The translations under genes and the position numbers were made by a program. DNA of 64,000 nucleotides from Flagellimonas amphidinii (GTDB lineage: Bacteria > Bacteroidota > Bacteroidia > Flavobacteriales > Flavobacteriaceae), in contig NZ_JABFNN010000041.1 in the NCBI RefSeq assembly GCF_013090115.1, forward strand, positions 46,719 through 110,718. Reading direction: 5' to 3'. The notes under the pieces are model-generated. The model was not told where the DNA came from. It ran no database searches and saw nothing but the letters and a program-made list of their open reading frames with translations. Below, one piece after another: positions 1-9,563 of this stretch. The number at the start of each line of letters is the position of its first letter. Position 1 is the stretch's first letter.

Positions 1-66
1 CTTTGCTCTTTGACTAACATTAAATTAAGAACTAACTCAAATCAATTAACTGTATTTTTTAAACCC

Positions 67-1728
67 CTACCAGCCATTGATTTGTTTGGCCGCAGGATTT
101 TTATCTATCTCATCTTGAGGTATGGGCAAGACATATAATTTTTCTGGGAAACCACGGGTTTCCACTTCAAATTTTGAGTACGTTAAAACTCCTGTGTCCG
201 GATTCTTGTCTATTCGCATTCCATAAATTGGTTTTCCATCCAATAGGTCCTGCGCAATTCTCCATCTTCTGATATCAAAGAACCGATGTTCTTCAAAGGC
301 CAGTTCTATACGTCTTTCATTCCTGATTTTGTCTCGCATTTCAGATTGCCCAAGGCCTGCTTCCAAATCTGGGAGCCCCGCTCTTTGGCGAATTTGATTG
401 ATTGCGGCATACACGGTTCCATCAGGACCCGAGGCTTCATTTTGGGCTTCGGCATAGTTTAACAATACCTCGGCATATCTCATAAAAATCCAATCTTGTG
501 TACTAGATTGTGAATAAAGGACCAAATCTTCGTTATGGTATTTACGTAGAAAATATCTTGTGGTCATAAACGCTCCTCCATCACCTTCTCTACCACCTTC
601 AAACATTTCTACTTCTCTTCCTCTAAAAGTAGATCCATTATGTACAACGGTAGCTTCAAATCTAGGATCAAGATTGTCATAAGGATTATCTGGGTCAAAC
701 AGTGACGATTCAAACTGTGAATTACCGTCGATCATATCATATGCATCTACGAAATTCTGAGTTGCAAGATTACCACCCCATCCACCATCGCTTGGACCTC
801 TATAGGTATTGGGAGAGTTGTACACATCCCATCCAGCTCCTGGAGTACCACCTCCACCAGTTTGGTGATGTCTATCAGGATAACTGAATTTTTTTGCGAA
901 AATAATTTCACTATTATCCTTGTTTTCTTCTTTGAACAAAGGTCCATATTCTGGAAACAGGGTATAGCCCGTAACTTCGTTTGCCGCAGCAGCGGCTTCA
1001 GACCAGCGTTCCGCATAGAGCAATACTCGGCTTTTAAGGGCATGGGCCGCACCTACGGTTGCCCTACCTGTTTCTATGTTGCCAACGGAAGGTAATAGAC
1101 TGGCAGCTTCATCCAAGTCATTTAAAATAAAATCTACCACTTCATTATAGGTTGCTCTCGGAATTTCAAGGTCATCTTCTAGTGTTAAAGGTTTATCTAT
1201 AAGAGGTACGCCAGTAGCTTCTGACCCTTCAGATTTTAATCCAAATAACCTTAGCAGCTCATGATATATAAAAGCCCTTAAAAAATAGCTTTCACCTTTT
1301 AAACGGTTTGCCAGTTCTTTGTCTTCAAGTGTATCCAGATTTTCCAATGCTGAATTTGCTTTTCGTAGTAGTCCGTAATAAATGGACCATTGGTTTCCCC
1401 AAGGCACATTACTAGGTTGAAAGTCTCCACTTTGCAATCTTCCGGAATGTGTCCATCCCATACTTACATCTCCATCATCAGTACAGCCATCCAGTATATA
1501 AAGACCCCTTGCCCATCCGTCATAATTACGATCAAAACCAGAGGGCATATCTCCATAGATACCGTTTACAAACTGTATTGCACCTTGAGGGTCTGTCCAG
1601 ACCAACTCTTCATTAAGGGAATCTTTAGGAGTTTGGTTCAGAAAATCCTTTTCACACCCCAATAGTGAAACGAAACAAACTAGTGTACAGCCTAATTTAA
1701 TGCTGCCTTTAATTTTTATTTTCATCAT
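67..1728 (-). CDS. SusD/RagB-like nutrient-binding outer-membrane lipoprotein
   Basis: Surface-exposed glycan or nutrient-binding partner of the SusC transporter encoded directly upstream; it should cap the transporter and deliver ligand to it. The 553-residue product begins with a lipoprotein signal (hydrophobic stretch ending in SLLGC, lipidated Cys near residue 25). It has the usual SusD features: an early segment on multiple-job helices (WGNQWSIYYGLLRKANSALENL), an RAFIYHELLRLFG helix, and the C-terminal block with RNERRIELAFEEHRFFDIRRW and VLPIPQDEIDKNP that ends almost every SusD. It lies 8 nt downstream of SusC in one operon. Ligand cannot be read from sequence. Any enzyme genes that would reveal the substrate lie beyond the left edge. 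The start is MM; either Met is possible. Confidence 0.93.
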   Translation of the reverse strand: MMKIKIKGSIKLGCTLVCFVSLLGCEKDFLNQTPKDSLNEELVWTDPQGAIQFVNGIYGDMPSGFDRNYDGWARGLYILDGCTDDGDVSMGWTHSGRLQSGDFQPSNVPWGNQWSIYYGLLRKANSALENLDTLEDKELANRLKGESYFLRAFIYHELLRLFGLKSEGSEATGVPLIDKPLTLEDDLEIPRATYNEVVDFILNDLDEAASLLPSVGNIETGRATVGAAHALKSRVLLYAERWSEAAAAANEVTGYTLFPEYGPLFKEENKDNSEIIFAKKFSYPDRHHQTGGGGTPGAGWDVYNSPNTYRGPSDGGWGGNLATQNFVDAYDMIDGNSQFESSLFDPDNPYDNLDPRFEATVVHNGSTFRGREVEMFEGGREGDGGAFMTTRYFLRKYHNEDLVLYSQSSTQDWIFMRYAEVLLNYAEAQNEASGPDGTVYAAINQIRQRAGLPDLEAGLGQSEMRDKIRNERRIELAFEEHRFFDIRRWRIAQDLLDGKPIYGMRIDKNPDTGVLTYSKFEVETRGFPEKLYVLPIPQDEIDKNPAAKQINGW

Positions 1729-1736
1729 GCAAAATT

Positions 1737-4700
1737 TTAGAAGTTAACGTCTATACCAAAGTTCCAAATCCTCAACTGGGGATAGCCCCAACCTCTACTT
1801 TGGCTATTTTCCGGGTCAAAATCTTTAATTTTTGACCATGTATATACATTGTTGGCATTAGCATAGATACGTATACCTTGAACAAAGCCTTTTCCAAATG
1901 TTTCAACAGGAACATTGTAGGCCAGTTCCACATTTTTAAGACGTAGATATGAAGCATCTTCTGCCCAAAAAGAAGAGAACCTATGATTGTTTTGGGCACC
2001 TTCACCTATTAATACCCGTGGCTCACTTGCATTAGGGTTGTCTAGTGTCCAACGATCCAAGTTTCTTTGATAAGCAGGGCCTGTACCTAGGAAAAATGGA
2101 TATACTCCCTCTCCACTATAGTACTGTTGCACACTGGCAGCACCTTGGAGTAAGAAAGAAAATTCAAAATTTTTGTAATAGACATTACCTCTATATCCAA
2201 AAATTATCTCTGGAGCTGCCGGATTGTTGTCTGTACTTAAGATACCTAATGAAGTACGGTCATAATCATCAATAACTCCATCCGGAACCCCATCCGGACC
2301 GTTTAAATCAGCATATCTTATGTCTCCAGGGCCGGTAGTACTAAAATGTGTTGGCGCATTGTCAATTTCTTCCTGTGACTGAAAAATACCCAAAGCGATT
2401 AGTCCAAACTGCGTCCCCAAAGGTTGTCCTGTTCTACGAATATTCTGGTTGTCAGATTCAGCCTCATCTATAAATAGGACTTTGTTTCTTGCATAGGTAA
2501 AATTGGCATTCATGGAATACCTAAAATCCTCATTGACTTGCTTTGAGTGCCCTAGTTCAATTTCAATACCTTGGTTGTCTACTTTAGCCAAGTTTTCAAT
2601 AGGTAAGCTTACCCCTAAAAGACTTGGAACGGATAGATCCCTATTTCCTAAAATATCACTTCGCTTATCATTGAAGTAGTCAAAAGATAATGATATATTG
2701 TTGTTAAAAAGTCTGGCATCAAAACCTACATTTAGTTTTTTAACAGTTTCCCAAGTTACATTTGGACTGGGCAGGCGCCCCTCATTTATGGTTTGCTGTG
2801 TGCCGCTTCCAAAAATGGCATTATCTCCTAAGCCATATTGCTGTATGTAAAGAAATATTTGGTCCGTACCATTAAGTCTTAAGCGGTCATTACCAAGTAC
2901 CCCGTAAGACCCCCTAAGCTTTAAAAAGTTGATTATAGATGAGTTTTCCAAAAATGATTCCCTTGAGATAATATAGGCTGCAGAACCAGATGGAAAAAAG
3001 CCCCATCTATTGCCCGGAGCGAACTGTTCCGAACCATCAGCACGGAAACTACCTTCAAGAATATATTTGTCATCATAGGTCCAATTCACCCTACCTACAA
3101 TACCTTGCCTTGCCGAATTAAGTGAATAGCCGTCATTTACTGCTCCATCCAAGCTGCCAAACTTCAACTCATCAACATCTAATTTAAAACCTTCTCTCTT
3201 TGCATAGAGTTCATTGTACACTTGCTTTGTTTGTGTGTATAATAATAAACCGGATACATTGCTTTTGCCAAAGGTCTTTTTATAGTTTAAATGGGCTTCA
3301 AGTGTAAGTGATTGATTATCTGAATTTTTTTGTTCTAAAAAGTTGGCTGCATCGCCACCAATAGGTTCAAAGACAGAAACACCGTTAACTGGGGCGGTAG
3401 AAGAATAGGGCACTTTTAAGAAGTTCCAGTTTTTATCATATTTTATGGTTTTATCATAAGCTGCTATCCCCTTTAAAGAGAGCCCGTCAATAGGCAATTG
3501 TTGTTCTATTTGAATACGTCCAAGAAATACTTGGCTTCGCTCTCTTCTATATCCATTTTCTTTTAGGGCCAAATAAGCTGGCCCACTGGAATATACGCCA
3601 TTGGACCATTTTATTGGAGCCAAATTGGGCTTAGCAGACATTAGCCATCTAAACACCTCAGGATCTCTTGTGGCGTCTATATTTTCATCCCTACCTGAAA
3701 CATCAAAAGATAATCGTGTTGTTTTGGTGACATTGGCATCGATATTCGATCTAAAATTATACCGCTTAAAATTATCGCCAGGGATAATACCATCTTGATC
3801 TAAAGCCCCAAAGGAAACTGCATATTGTACGTTTTCAGAGCCGCCATTTGCAGCAATGTTATAGGTTTTAATGATCGCAGATTTGTTCAATACAGATAGC
3901 CAATCTACATTTGGATGTGTATCGGGGCTACTACCATCTTGGTATTTCTGTAGGTCTTCGGCAGAATAGGTCGCCTCATTACCTTCATTGATATTAGCCT
4001 CGTTAAAAAGTGTGGCATATTCGTAAGAATCCAATAAATCTGGATCACGTGTACGCTCTTGAATACCAAGGGAAGAAGAAAAATTAATCTGCATTTTACC
4101 TGCTTTACCCCTTTTTGTTGTAATCAAGATAACACCGTTACCACCCCGTACACCAAACACGGCAGCACTTGAGGCATCTTTAAGTACAGAGAACGATTCA
4201 ATTTCATTGGGGTTCAGTTGACTAAAGTCCCTGCCGGTGCGTATAATACCATCGATCACATATATGGGTTCAGCGTTACCGGTGGTGCCTATACCCCTAA
4301 TTAAGATATTTGACCCATCCTTACCCGGTTCCCCTGAACGCTGCGTAGCTATAATACCGGTGGTTTGTCCCACTAATGCGTTACTTATATTTGCCGCTGG
4401 GTTTCTGGCAATTTCTTTTTGTTTTATTCCAGACACTGCGCCAGAAATGTCGCTACGCTTTTGTTCACCATATCCAATGACCACTACTTCATCCAAGGCA
4501 GCGGTATCTTCTTTTAGGGCTACTTGTATATTTGTTTGTTGACCTACTGTAATTTCTTGAGGAAGAAAGCCTATGTATGAAATGACCAATATTGCATCAG
4601 TACTAGAAACAGTTATGGAAAAATTACCATCAAAGTCAGTCTGTGTACCATTCGATGTGTTTTTTTCAACGATATTGGCACCAGGCAAGGGCTGTCCGGC

Positions 4701-5138
4701 TTCATCGGTAACTAATCCTTGAACAGTATATTGCTCTACTTTTTCAATATTAATTTTATCATTTACAAGCTTTGGCAACTGCTTAATAACAATAGTGTTG
4801 TTATTGGAAAGTTCAAAATCAAAATTTTTGTTCGACAAACTTTTTTTCAATAGTTCTGTAACAGATATTTCCCCTTTTTTGAGCTGAACTCTTGGAGCAT
4901 TTCTGAATGCATCCCTAGGATAAAGAAAACGATAATCTGTCTGCCTTTTGATTATTCGGAAGACCTGATTAATACTGCTCATTTGGTCATGTTCAATATG
5001 AACTATTTCTTGCGAAATCGATTTCGATGAATTAAAACCGAATACCATGGTGCACAATAAGAAGATAAATGTTCTCATAATGGTCATTAACAACCGCTTT
5101 AAAATCAAAAAACGACTGCATCTAAATTTAAATACCAT
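1737..5138 (-). CDS. SusC/RagA-like TonB-dependent transporter with STN signalling domain
   Basis: Outer-membrane importer of 1133 residues. After an N-terminal signal segment there is an STN (secretin/TonB N-terminal) domain at about residues 45-120. A CarboxypepD_reg-like domain follows at about 130-215 (VTDEAGQPLPGANIVEKNTSNG), then the plug with the SusC signature DEVVVIGYGEQKRSDISGAV, and a long beta-barrel ending in aromatic FGIDVNF. STN domains contact FecR-type anti-sigma factors, and a FecR gene and an ECF sigma gene sit immediately upstream in the same orientation, so this transporter probably reports its own ligand occupancy to transcription. Start assignment is uncertain: Met1 gives a long basic n-region, and Met18 or Met21 are alternatives. 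Substrate unknown. Confidence 0.94.
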   Translation of the reverse strand: MVFKFRCSRFLILKRLLMTIMRTFIFLLCTMVFGFNSSKSISQEIVHIEHDQMSSINQVFRIIKRQTDYRFLYPRDAFRNAPRVQLKKGEISVTELLKKSLSNKNFDFELSNNNTIVIKQLPKLVNDKINIEKVEQYTVQGLVTDEAGQPLPGANIVEKNTSNGTQTDFDGNFSITVSSTDAILVISYIGFLPQEITVGQQTNIQVALKEDTAALDEVVVIGYGEQKRSDISGAVSGIKQKEIARNPAANISNALVGQTTGIIATQRSGEPGKDGSNILIRGIGTTGNAEPIYVIDGIIRTGRDFSQLNPNEIESFSVLKDASSAAVFGVRGGNGVILITTKRGKAGKMQINFSSSLGIQERTRDPDLLDSYEYATLFNEANINEGNEATYSAEDLQKYQDGSSPDTHPNVDWLSVLNKSAIIKTYNIAANGGSENVQYAVSFGALDQDGIIPGDNFKRYNFRSNIDANVTKTTRLSFDVSGRDENIDATRDPEVFRWLMSAKPNLAPIKWSNGVYSSGPAYLALKENGYRRERSQVFLGRIQIEQQLPIDGLSLKGIAAYDKTIKYDKNWNFLKVPYSSTAPVNGVSVFEPIGGDAANFLEQKNSDNQSLTLEAHLNYKKTFGKSNVSGLLLYTQTKQVYNELYAKREGFKLDVDELKFGSLDGAVNDGYSLNSARQGIVGRVNWTYDDKYILEGSFRADGSEQFAPGNRWGFFPSGSAAYIISRESFLENSSIINFLKLRGSYGVLGNDRLRLNGTDQIFLYIQQYGLGDNAIFGSGTQQTINEGRLPSPNVTWETVKKLNVGFDARLFNNNISLSFDYFNDKRSDILGNRDLSVPSLLGVSLPIENLAKVDNQGIEIELGHSKQVNEDFRYSMNANFTYARNKVLFIDEAESDNQNIRRTGQPLGTQFGLIALGIFQSQEEIDNAPTHFSTTGPGDIRYADLNGPDGVPDGVIDDYDRTSLGILSTDNNPAAPEIIFGYRGNVYYKNFEFSFLLQGAASVQQYYSGEGVYPFFLGTGPAYQRNLDRWTLDNPNASEPRVLIGEGAQNNHRFSSFWAEDASYLRLKNVELAYNVPVETFGKGFVQGIRIYANANNVYTWSKIKDFDPENSQSRGWGYPQLRIWNFGIDVNF

Positions 5139-5233
5139 AAATTTGAATGTGTTTAGTTAGTTATTTAATTAATTATCACGCTATAGGGCAAGGTACTCTC
5201 ATCGCCAAATGACATCACTTTGCCCTTTCTTTT

Positions 5234-6403
5234 TTATTTTAAGAATACTGTTTTTCCATTTATTTCATAAGCCTCGATTATTTTAAAATTTTGTATTGTG
5301 ATCAGTATTTCATTAATGTCCTGTTCTTTACCCAAAATGCCGTTAAAGGCAACATTTCCAATTTCTTCTTTTTCAAAAACAACGTCCATATCGTACCACC
5401 TTGAAAGGACTCTCATTATTTCTGAAAGGGGTTTATCCTCAAAACTAAAGACACCTTCTTTCCAAGAAATTTCGTTATATACATCTACTCTGTTCACTTG
5501 AAATGTATTGGCCGTTTTGTTCAATACAGCTTGTTGATTCGGAGTCAAATCTTGTCCGTGTTCTTTTGAAAACACTGTTACTTTCCCTTCTACCAAAGTA
5601 GTATATGTACTTGACTCGTCTTCATAGGCCTTAATATTAAACTCTGTACCCAAAACCTCTACTTCTTGGTCTTTGTTCAGCACTCTAAATTTTGTGCCAT
5701 TATGATTGGTGCTTGGTGACACATCAAAATAAGCCTCTCCGTAGACCAATTCTACTTCGCGGTCCAAACCATCAACAAACACCACTGGGTATTTAAGTTG
5801 AGTCTCAGAGTTTAACCAAACTTGGGTGCCATCTGCCAACTTAAGTGAAAACTGTCCACCTCTTGGAATGGTCAAATAATTATAGTTTATCTTATTCTCT
5901 TGGGTCTTGGAAGCGTTGTAAACCAATTCTTGTCCGTTGCTACTCAAATTATTCTTTTGTAAACTTTCTCCCTCTCCCAAAACAACGCTGGTACCATCTT
6001 CAAGTGTCAAAACCGCTTTATCTGTCCCCTTTTTAATTGAATTTTCTACTATTGTTGTATTTCCCTCTTCCAAAGGTTTATCAACAAAAAGGATACCCCT
6101 AAACAAATATCCAATAGCAATTAGTACAGCTATTGAGGCAGCCCACACATATTTTTGGTATAGCTTTCTTACTGGAACATCAATATGATTGCTTACTTTT
6201 CTTAAATCCTCCTGAATATTTATTTGCATACCTTGGTCTTTGCGTTCTTTGATCAAAGACTTATCAGTAAGGTTTTTCAATATATACTCTTTATCATCAT
6301 CATTAAAAACATTTGAATTTTTAAGAGAAGTAGGATGTTCCTTTTTCAGTAGGGAAACAGCCAGTTGCTTAGACAATTCAAGTATTTTATTAAAAATCAG
6401 CAT
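5234..6403 (-). CDS. FecR-family anti-sigma factor
   Basis: Inner-membrane anti-sigma regulator of 389 residues. It has a cytoplasmic N-terminal part (1-85), one transmembrane helix at about 86-106 (WAASIAVLIAIGYLF), and then a periplasmic FecR domain. That domain contains the typical PRGGQFSLKLADGTQVWLNSE motif and an EVLGTEFNIKAYED strand, and the protein ends with a DUF4974-like region (KPLSEIMRVLSRWYDMDVVFE). It lies between the sigma gene and the STN-containing SusC, the classic order for trans-envelope signalling in Bacteroidota. Between its stop and SusC (about 95 nt) the minus strand can pair AGGGCAA with TTGCCCT, a possible transcript-processing hairpin, but no T-run follows. Confidence 0.93.
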   Translation of the reverse strand: MLIFNKILELSKQLAVSLLKKEHPTSLKNSNVFNDDDKEYILKNLTDKSLIKERKDQGMQINIQEDLRKVSNHIDVPVRKLYQKYVWAASIAVLIAIGYLFRGILFVDKPLEEGNTTIVENSIKKGTDKAVLTLEDGTSVVLGEGESLQKNNLSSNGQELVYNASKTQENKINYNYLTIPRGGQFSLKLADGTQVWLNSETQLKYPVVFVDGLDREVELVYGEAYFDVSPSTNHNGTKFRVLNKDQEVEVLGTEFNIKAYEDESSTYTTLVEGKVTVFSKEHGQDLTPNQQAVLNKTANTFQVNRVDVYNEISWKEGVFSFEDKPLSEIMRVLSRWYDMDVVFEKEEIGNVAFNGILGKEQDINEILITIQNFKIIEAYEINGKTVFLK

Positions 6404-6533
6404 CTGTTAAAGTGTTGATTAGAGCACTGTAAATAAGTGTCTATTTTACACTAAGACGACAAAAATTACGAAGAGGGTTAAGAAATGATTAAAAAAAATT
6501 AAAAAAAATAGTTAATTATCAATTTTGAGGTGT

Positions 6534-7091
6534 CTATTTTAAGATATCGGTAAGAAGCAATAATAAGGCAAGATGCTCTTTCAATAATGGTTTTAGCCTC
6601 TTATACGCTATTTTCTTTTGTGCTTTAATGGTATTGATTGAGACTCCCAATTCTTTGGCTATTTCCATATTGGTAAAACTTCTGATACTCATCCTAATAA
6701 TTTCAGCACATCTGTTTGGAAGCGTATTTATAGCTTCTTCTAAAATATTTGAGGTTTCTAAAATCAATACCTCTCTTAAAAAAAATGGTTCTGTCTCAAG
6801 TTTTTCAATCTCTTGTATGGGTAAGGATTGTGTTGACCTATAACGCTTGCTTTTTAGATAATCCAGAGATTTGTTTCTTACTGCGGTATATAGATAGGCT
6901 TTAATGGTATTTTCATTTTGGAACTCTATCTTATCCTCCCAAACTTTAATGAACACTTCTTGAACAAGATCTTTGGATACTTCCAAATTTTCAACATACT
7001 TGTTTGAAAACAAGCATAAGGAGGTATACAGCTTTTGGAATAGTATTTTGTATTCTTTTAAAGTCAGCATAGCTAATTCTTGAGGAATCAT
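6534..7091 (-). CDS. ECF sigma factor, FecI-like
   Basis: RNA polymerase sigma-70 family protein of 185 residues. Region 2 is visible at about 20-85 (SKDLVQEVFIKVWEDK, then AYLYTAVRNKSLDYLKSKR) and region 4 at about 115-170 (LPNRCAEIIRMSIRSFTNMEIAKELGVSINTIKAQKKIAYKRL, a helix-turn-helix). It is followed by its likely anti-sigma partner FecR and by SusC/SusD, so it is expected to direct transcription of this uptake operon when ligand is bound. Start may instead be Met8 (MLTLKEYK), since the first seven residues look atypical. Confidence 0.92.
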   Translation of the reverse strand: MIPQELAMLTLKEYKILFQKLYTSLCLFSNKYVENLEVSKDLVQEVFIKVWEDKIEFQNENTIKAYLYTAVRNKSLDYLKSKRYRSTQSLPIQEIEKLETEPFFLREVLILETSNILEEAINTLPNRCAEIIRMSIRSFTNMEIAKELGVSINTIKAQKKIAYKRLKPLLKEHLALLLLLTDILK

Positions 7092-7410
7092 TAAATGATT
7101 TTTGGATTCCTTTTGTATTTCCCGTTCTAAATGAACCTTCGGCTATATACCTCAATCTAATTACTTGTTAATTTTTTCAAGGCCAGGATACAATTCAACT
7201 AAAAGTAGTGAAATTATTTTCTATTTTCCAAAACAATGAATATTCCGCTCCATCGAATTCTTGAAAATTTATTAAAGAAACACTTCGATAAAAACGACAA
7301 GAAGGCTACATAAGCTAATGGGATTTTTAATCTCTTCATTGCAATTTTGCTAGCCCCTTTCCAAAAGATTTGCCTACTTTTACCTTGTATTAATGTTCTT
7401 TTAGTTTTGG

Positions 7411-7464
7411 CACTTTATAAGTGACCATTTCGGTTGCCACTTAGATGACGCACCTTATAAGTGA
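7411..7464. repeat. Two palindromic 14-mers 40 bp apart
   Basis: CACTTTATAAGTGA at 7411-7424 and CACCTTATAAGTGA at 7451-7464 differ at one base and start exactly 40 bp apart. Each contains the near-palindrome CACnTTATAAGTG. The spacing of about four helical turns on the same face resembles a tandem operator, but no gene start on the plus strand follows, so it may be a relic. Confidence 0.5.
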
Positions 7465-7523
7465 TTGTTTTTCAGAATGATAAAATCAAGGTTTGGGGGC
7501 CGTCCAGACCACCAGTAAAATCA

Positions 7524-7550
7524 AGCCCTCACAGATGTGGGGGCTTTTTT
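7524..7550 (+). terminator. Rho-independent terminator without an upstream gene
   Basis: A 9-bp stem AGCCCTCAC / GTGGGGGCT (one G-U pair) with loop AGAT is followed directly by six T residues on the plus strand. No plus-strand gene precedes it for more than 7 kb, which implies a lost gene, an unannotated small RNA, or a minus-strand role only as a roadblock. Confidence 0.7.
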
Positions 7551-7744
7551 GTTCTAAAAAAATGCATACTTTGTTCATAGTTTTTGATTTCACTCTAAAC
7601 TTTAACATCTTTTAACTCAAGAGGCAGTAATCATAATCGAAAACCATTGTAGGCTTCCACATTTTCCAGAAATTTTGAAAATCCTTTTAAAATCAATTGG
7701 CCAAAAGGCTTTACTTATTCTGAGGGTACCCATTGCCACTCAAT

Positions 7745-7783
7745 CATATAAACAAGAACCTATCCAAAAGAATAGGCTCTTGT
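7745..7783 (-). terminator. Terminator of the repeat lipoprotein gene
   Basis: Minus-strand hairpin of 11 bp (CAAGAGCCTAT / ATAGGTTCTTG, one G-U pair) with an 8-nt loop, followed by TTTATATG. It lies 19 nt past the stop of the gene ending at 7802. Confidence 0.6.
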
Positions 7784-7801
7784 CATGATTTTTAATTATG
7801 A

Positions 7802-8791
7802 TCAATTTTGGGGAGTACATCCCAAAGTCGCTTGCCAACCATCTGCAGTTGGACTGTAGGAATAATTAGGTGGGTTCTGGGTCTCTACCTTTAACTTATA
7901 AATGTTAACAGTGGCACTTTTTGTAAAGCTCAAAGTGGCCGTATTCGATGTGCTCAACGACATTCCCCACGGGCCGGGGTAATTGGCAGTTCCCATCCAT
8001 CCGGTATAGGCCACTGTATTCCCATTGGAGTCCTTAACCGTAAACCTATTGGGAATATCAAGTGCCGTGACAGATACCTGGATGGTAGATCCCGTTGCAA
8101 CACAATGTACATCTAGGTTTTTATCAGGATACGTATAATAATTATTTATAGTATAATAATTTCCTGTATATAAGTCGCCACAATTGTTAGGGGTGGTACA
8201 TCCCGTACCACCGGTACCGGTACTACATCCAGGGGTTGAACAGCACGAACAGCTTGTGGTCGCACCCCAGCTGTCATAGGTTGGGTTATATGAATAGTTG
8301 GGTGGGGTCTGTGTCTCTACCTGTAACTGATATGTTTGCGTAGTCTTGGTAAATGTCATGGTCTTGGTATTAGTTGTACTTAGGGAAAATCCCCATGGGC
8401 CAGGATAATTGGCCGTTCCCATCCAACCACTTGACTTTACAAAGCTTCCATTGGCATCTCGAATAGTAAACCTATTTGGGATATCGTATGCAACAACAGA
8501 TACTGTAATAGTAGACCCCATAGCTGCACAACTTATGTCGATGGATTTATAGGGCGTATAGTTATGGTACGAATTGATGACACTATAACTGCCACTCACA
8601 TAACCCCCACATGAGGATTTTGATGTCAAATCTGTTGTCGTACCTTTACTGGTAGAAATGGATTTGGAATCTTGTCCTTCCAATCTACCTGAATTGATTT
8701 CATCGACCTCTTGGATTGTGGAATCCGTTTCACAAGAAACCAAGGCAAAGATTAAGAAAAGAAATACTGATAATTTTTCAATGATTTTCAT
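7802..8791 (-). CDS. Lipoprotein with two copies of an unrecognised Cys-bounded domain
   Basis: Predicted envelope lipoprotein of 329 residues, taking the Met at 8791 as start because it begins a clean lipoprotein signal (KLSVFLFLIFALVSC). A Ser/Thr-rich linker is followed by two repeats of about 120 residues, roughly residues 61-181 and 204-325. Both share DIPNRFT(I/V)(R/K)D(A/S)NG, GWMGTANYPGPWG, SLST(T/S)NT and VETQ(T/N)PPNYSY(N/S)P, and each opens with CG and closes with a Cys. A Cys-rich joint (SCSCCSTPGC) lies between them. I do not recognise the domain; the beta-rich, aromatic composition suggests a binding or adhesive module. The gene is monocistronic with its own terminator. The frame extends 13 codons further upstream, but those residues would spoil the signal. 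Confidence 0.8.
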   Translation of the reverse strand: MKIIEKLSVFLFLIFALVSCETDSTIQEVDEINSGRLEGQDSKSISTSKGTTTDLTSKSSCGGYVSGSYSVINSYHNYTPYKSIDISCAAMGSTITVSVVAYDIPNRFTIRDANGSFVKSSGWMGTANYPGPWGFSLSTTNTKTMTFTKTTQTYQLQVETQTPPNYSYNPTYDSWGATTSCSCCSTPGCSTGTGGTGCTTPNNCGDLYTGNYYTINNYYTYPDKNLDVHCVATGSTIQVSVTALDIPNRFTVKDSNGNTVAYTGWMGTANYPGPWGMSLSTSNTATLSFTKSATVNIYKLKVETQNPPNYSYSPTADGWQATLGCTPQN

Positions 8792-9248
8792 TTTTAATGT
8801 TTTTGTTTTATGTATATAAACAACCATCACCCAATGGGATAAAGCCTCTTAGGGTGTAAACTCATGTCTGGCGGCAAGTATACTTTCCAACATTATAAAT
8901 GTAGTATTAATCTTTCTTTTATTTATGTATTTTCTTTAATAATTTTGGCGTGAATGGCAAGAATTATATAACGGATTGTCAATATCTAATTACTAATTGA
9001 AGCTAATCCATTAAGGTTCAAGATAGGCATAAGAGTTTTAAGTAACCGTTTTATTGAACTTTTCTAGCTTAAGGATACAAAGTCAGATTTCTTCTGGGTG
9101 GTATCAATTCAATAATGTGCATGGGAGCAAGACTAAGGATGAAAAACTACTTAATGGTCTAACATCCTTGTTCGAGACGTGAATTTCTATTTACACTTAC
9201 AGTAATTTTATAGGTTTTAGGAAACTAGGATATTTTCGAAGGTTTCTA
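8792..9248. other. 457-bp intergenic region, no gene seen
   Basis: AT-rich DNA between two minus-strand genes. It should contain the promoter of the lipoprotein gene (near 8791). No open frame of useful length, no strong hairpin and no repeat was found. Confidence 0.5.
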
Positions 9249-9563
9249 CTATTCTTTAACGGTTACAATATTTTTGGAATCTGGATTCACAACAAAAGGT
9301 AAATGAATCTGTTGAACTCTATTTTGCCAATAGGTCATTTTATATTTGCCAGGTTTTAGCTTCCTTGAGAAAGGGAATTCAACTCGTTTTAAGGTAAATT
9401 CCGTTGGTCCTAACACAGAGAATTTATTCTTTGTAGTACAACTTTCACATTTAAAAGTCACTAAAACCAATTCCTGTTCTAGTAGATTATTATTCTGCTT
9501 AATATTTTTCACAGAGGATATCGTCACAAGAAACATTAAAAAGAGTGCGCTTATTATTTTCAT
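9249..9563 (-). CDS. Small exported protein of unknown function
   Basis: A 104-residue product with a hydrophobic N-terminus resembling a signal peptide (MKIISALFLMFLVTISSV) and a mature part with a CESC pair around residues 39-42. A beta-strand-like C-terminal half contains LKPGKYKMTYW, reminiscent of carrier or transthyretin-like beta folds in periplasmic proteins. I do not recognise the family. It stands alone, flanked by non-coding stretches on both sides. The signal-like N-terminus supports a real gene; lack of homology evidence keeps confidence moderate. Confidence 0.5.
   Translation of the reverse strand: MKIISALFLMFLVTISSVKNIKQNNNLLEQELVLVTFKCESCTTKNKFSVLGPTEFTLKRVEFPFSRKLKPGKYKMTYWQNRVQQIHLPFVVNPDSKNIVTVKE

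Larger units (their letters stand above)
7092..7801. other. 710-bp intergenic region with repeats and two hairpin terminators
   Basis: No convincing coding frame is visible. The stretch holds a pair of near-identical 14-mers (7411 and 7451), a 10-bp direct repeat TAAAATCAAG at 7481-7490 and 7516-7525, a strong plus-strand terminator with no gene feeding into it (7524-7550), and the terminator of the lipoprotein gene on the minus strand (7745-7783). The part next to 7091 must contain the promoter of the sigma gene, but no clear promoter box could be picked. Confidence 0.6.

Noticed and set aside
5160..5233. Terminator between FecR and the first SusC gene
   Set aside because: The minus-strand stem has a large loop and no T-run, so it was not listed as a terminator.
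7490..7515. Possible tRNA 3-prime end (ACCA before a terminator)
   Set aside because: No matching acceptor, D or anticodon arms could be found upstream, so no tRNA gene is called.
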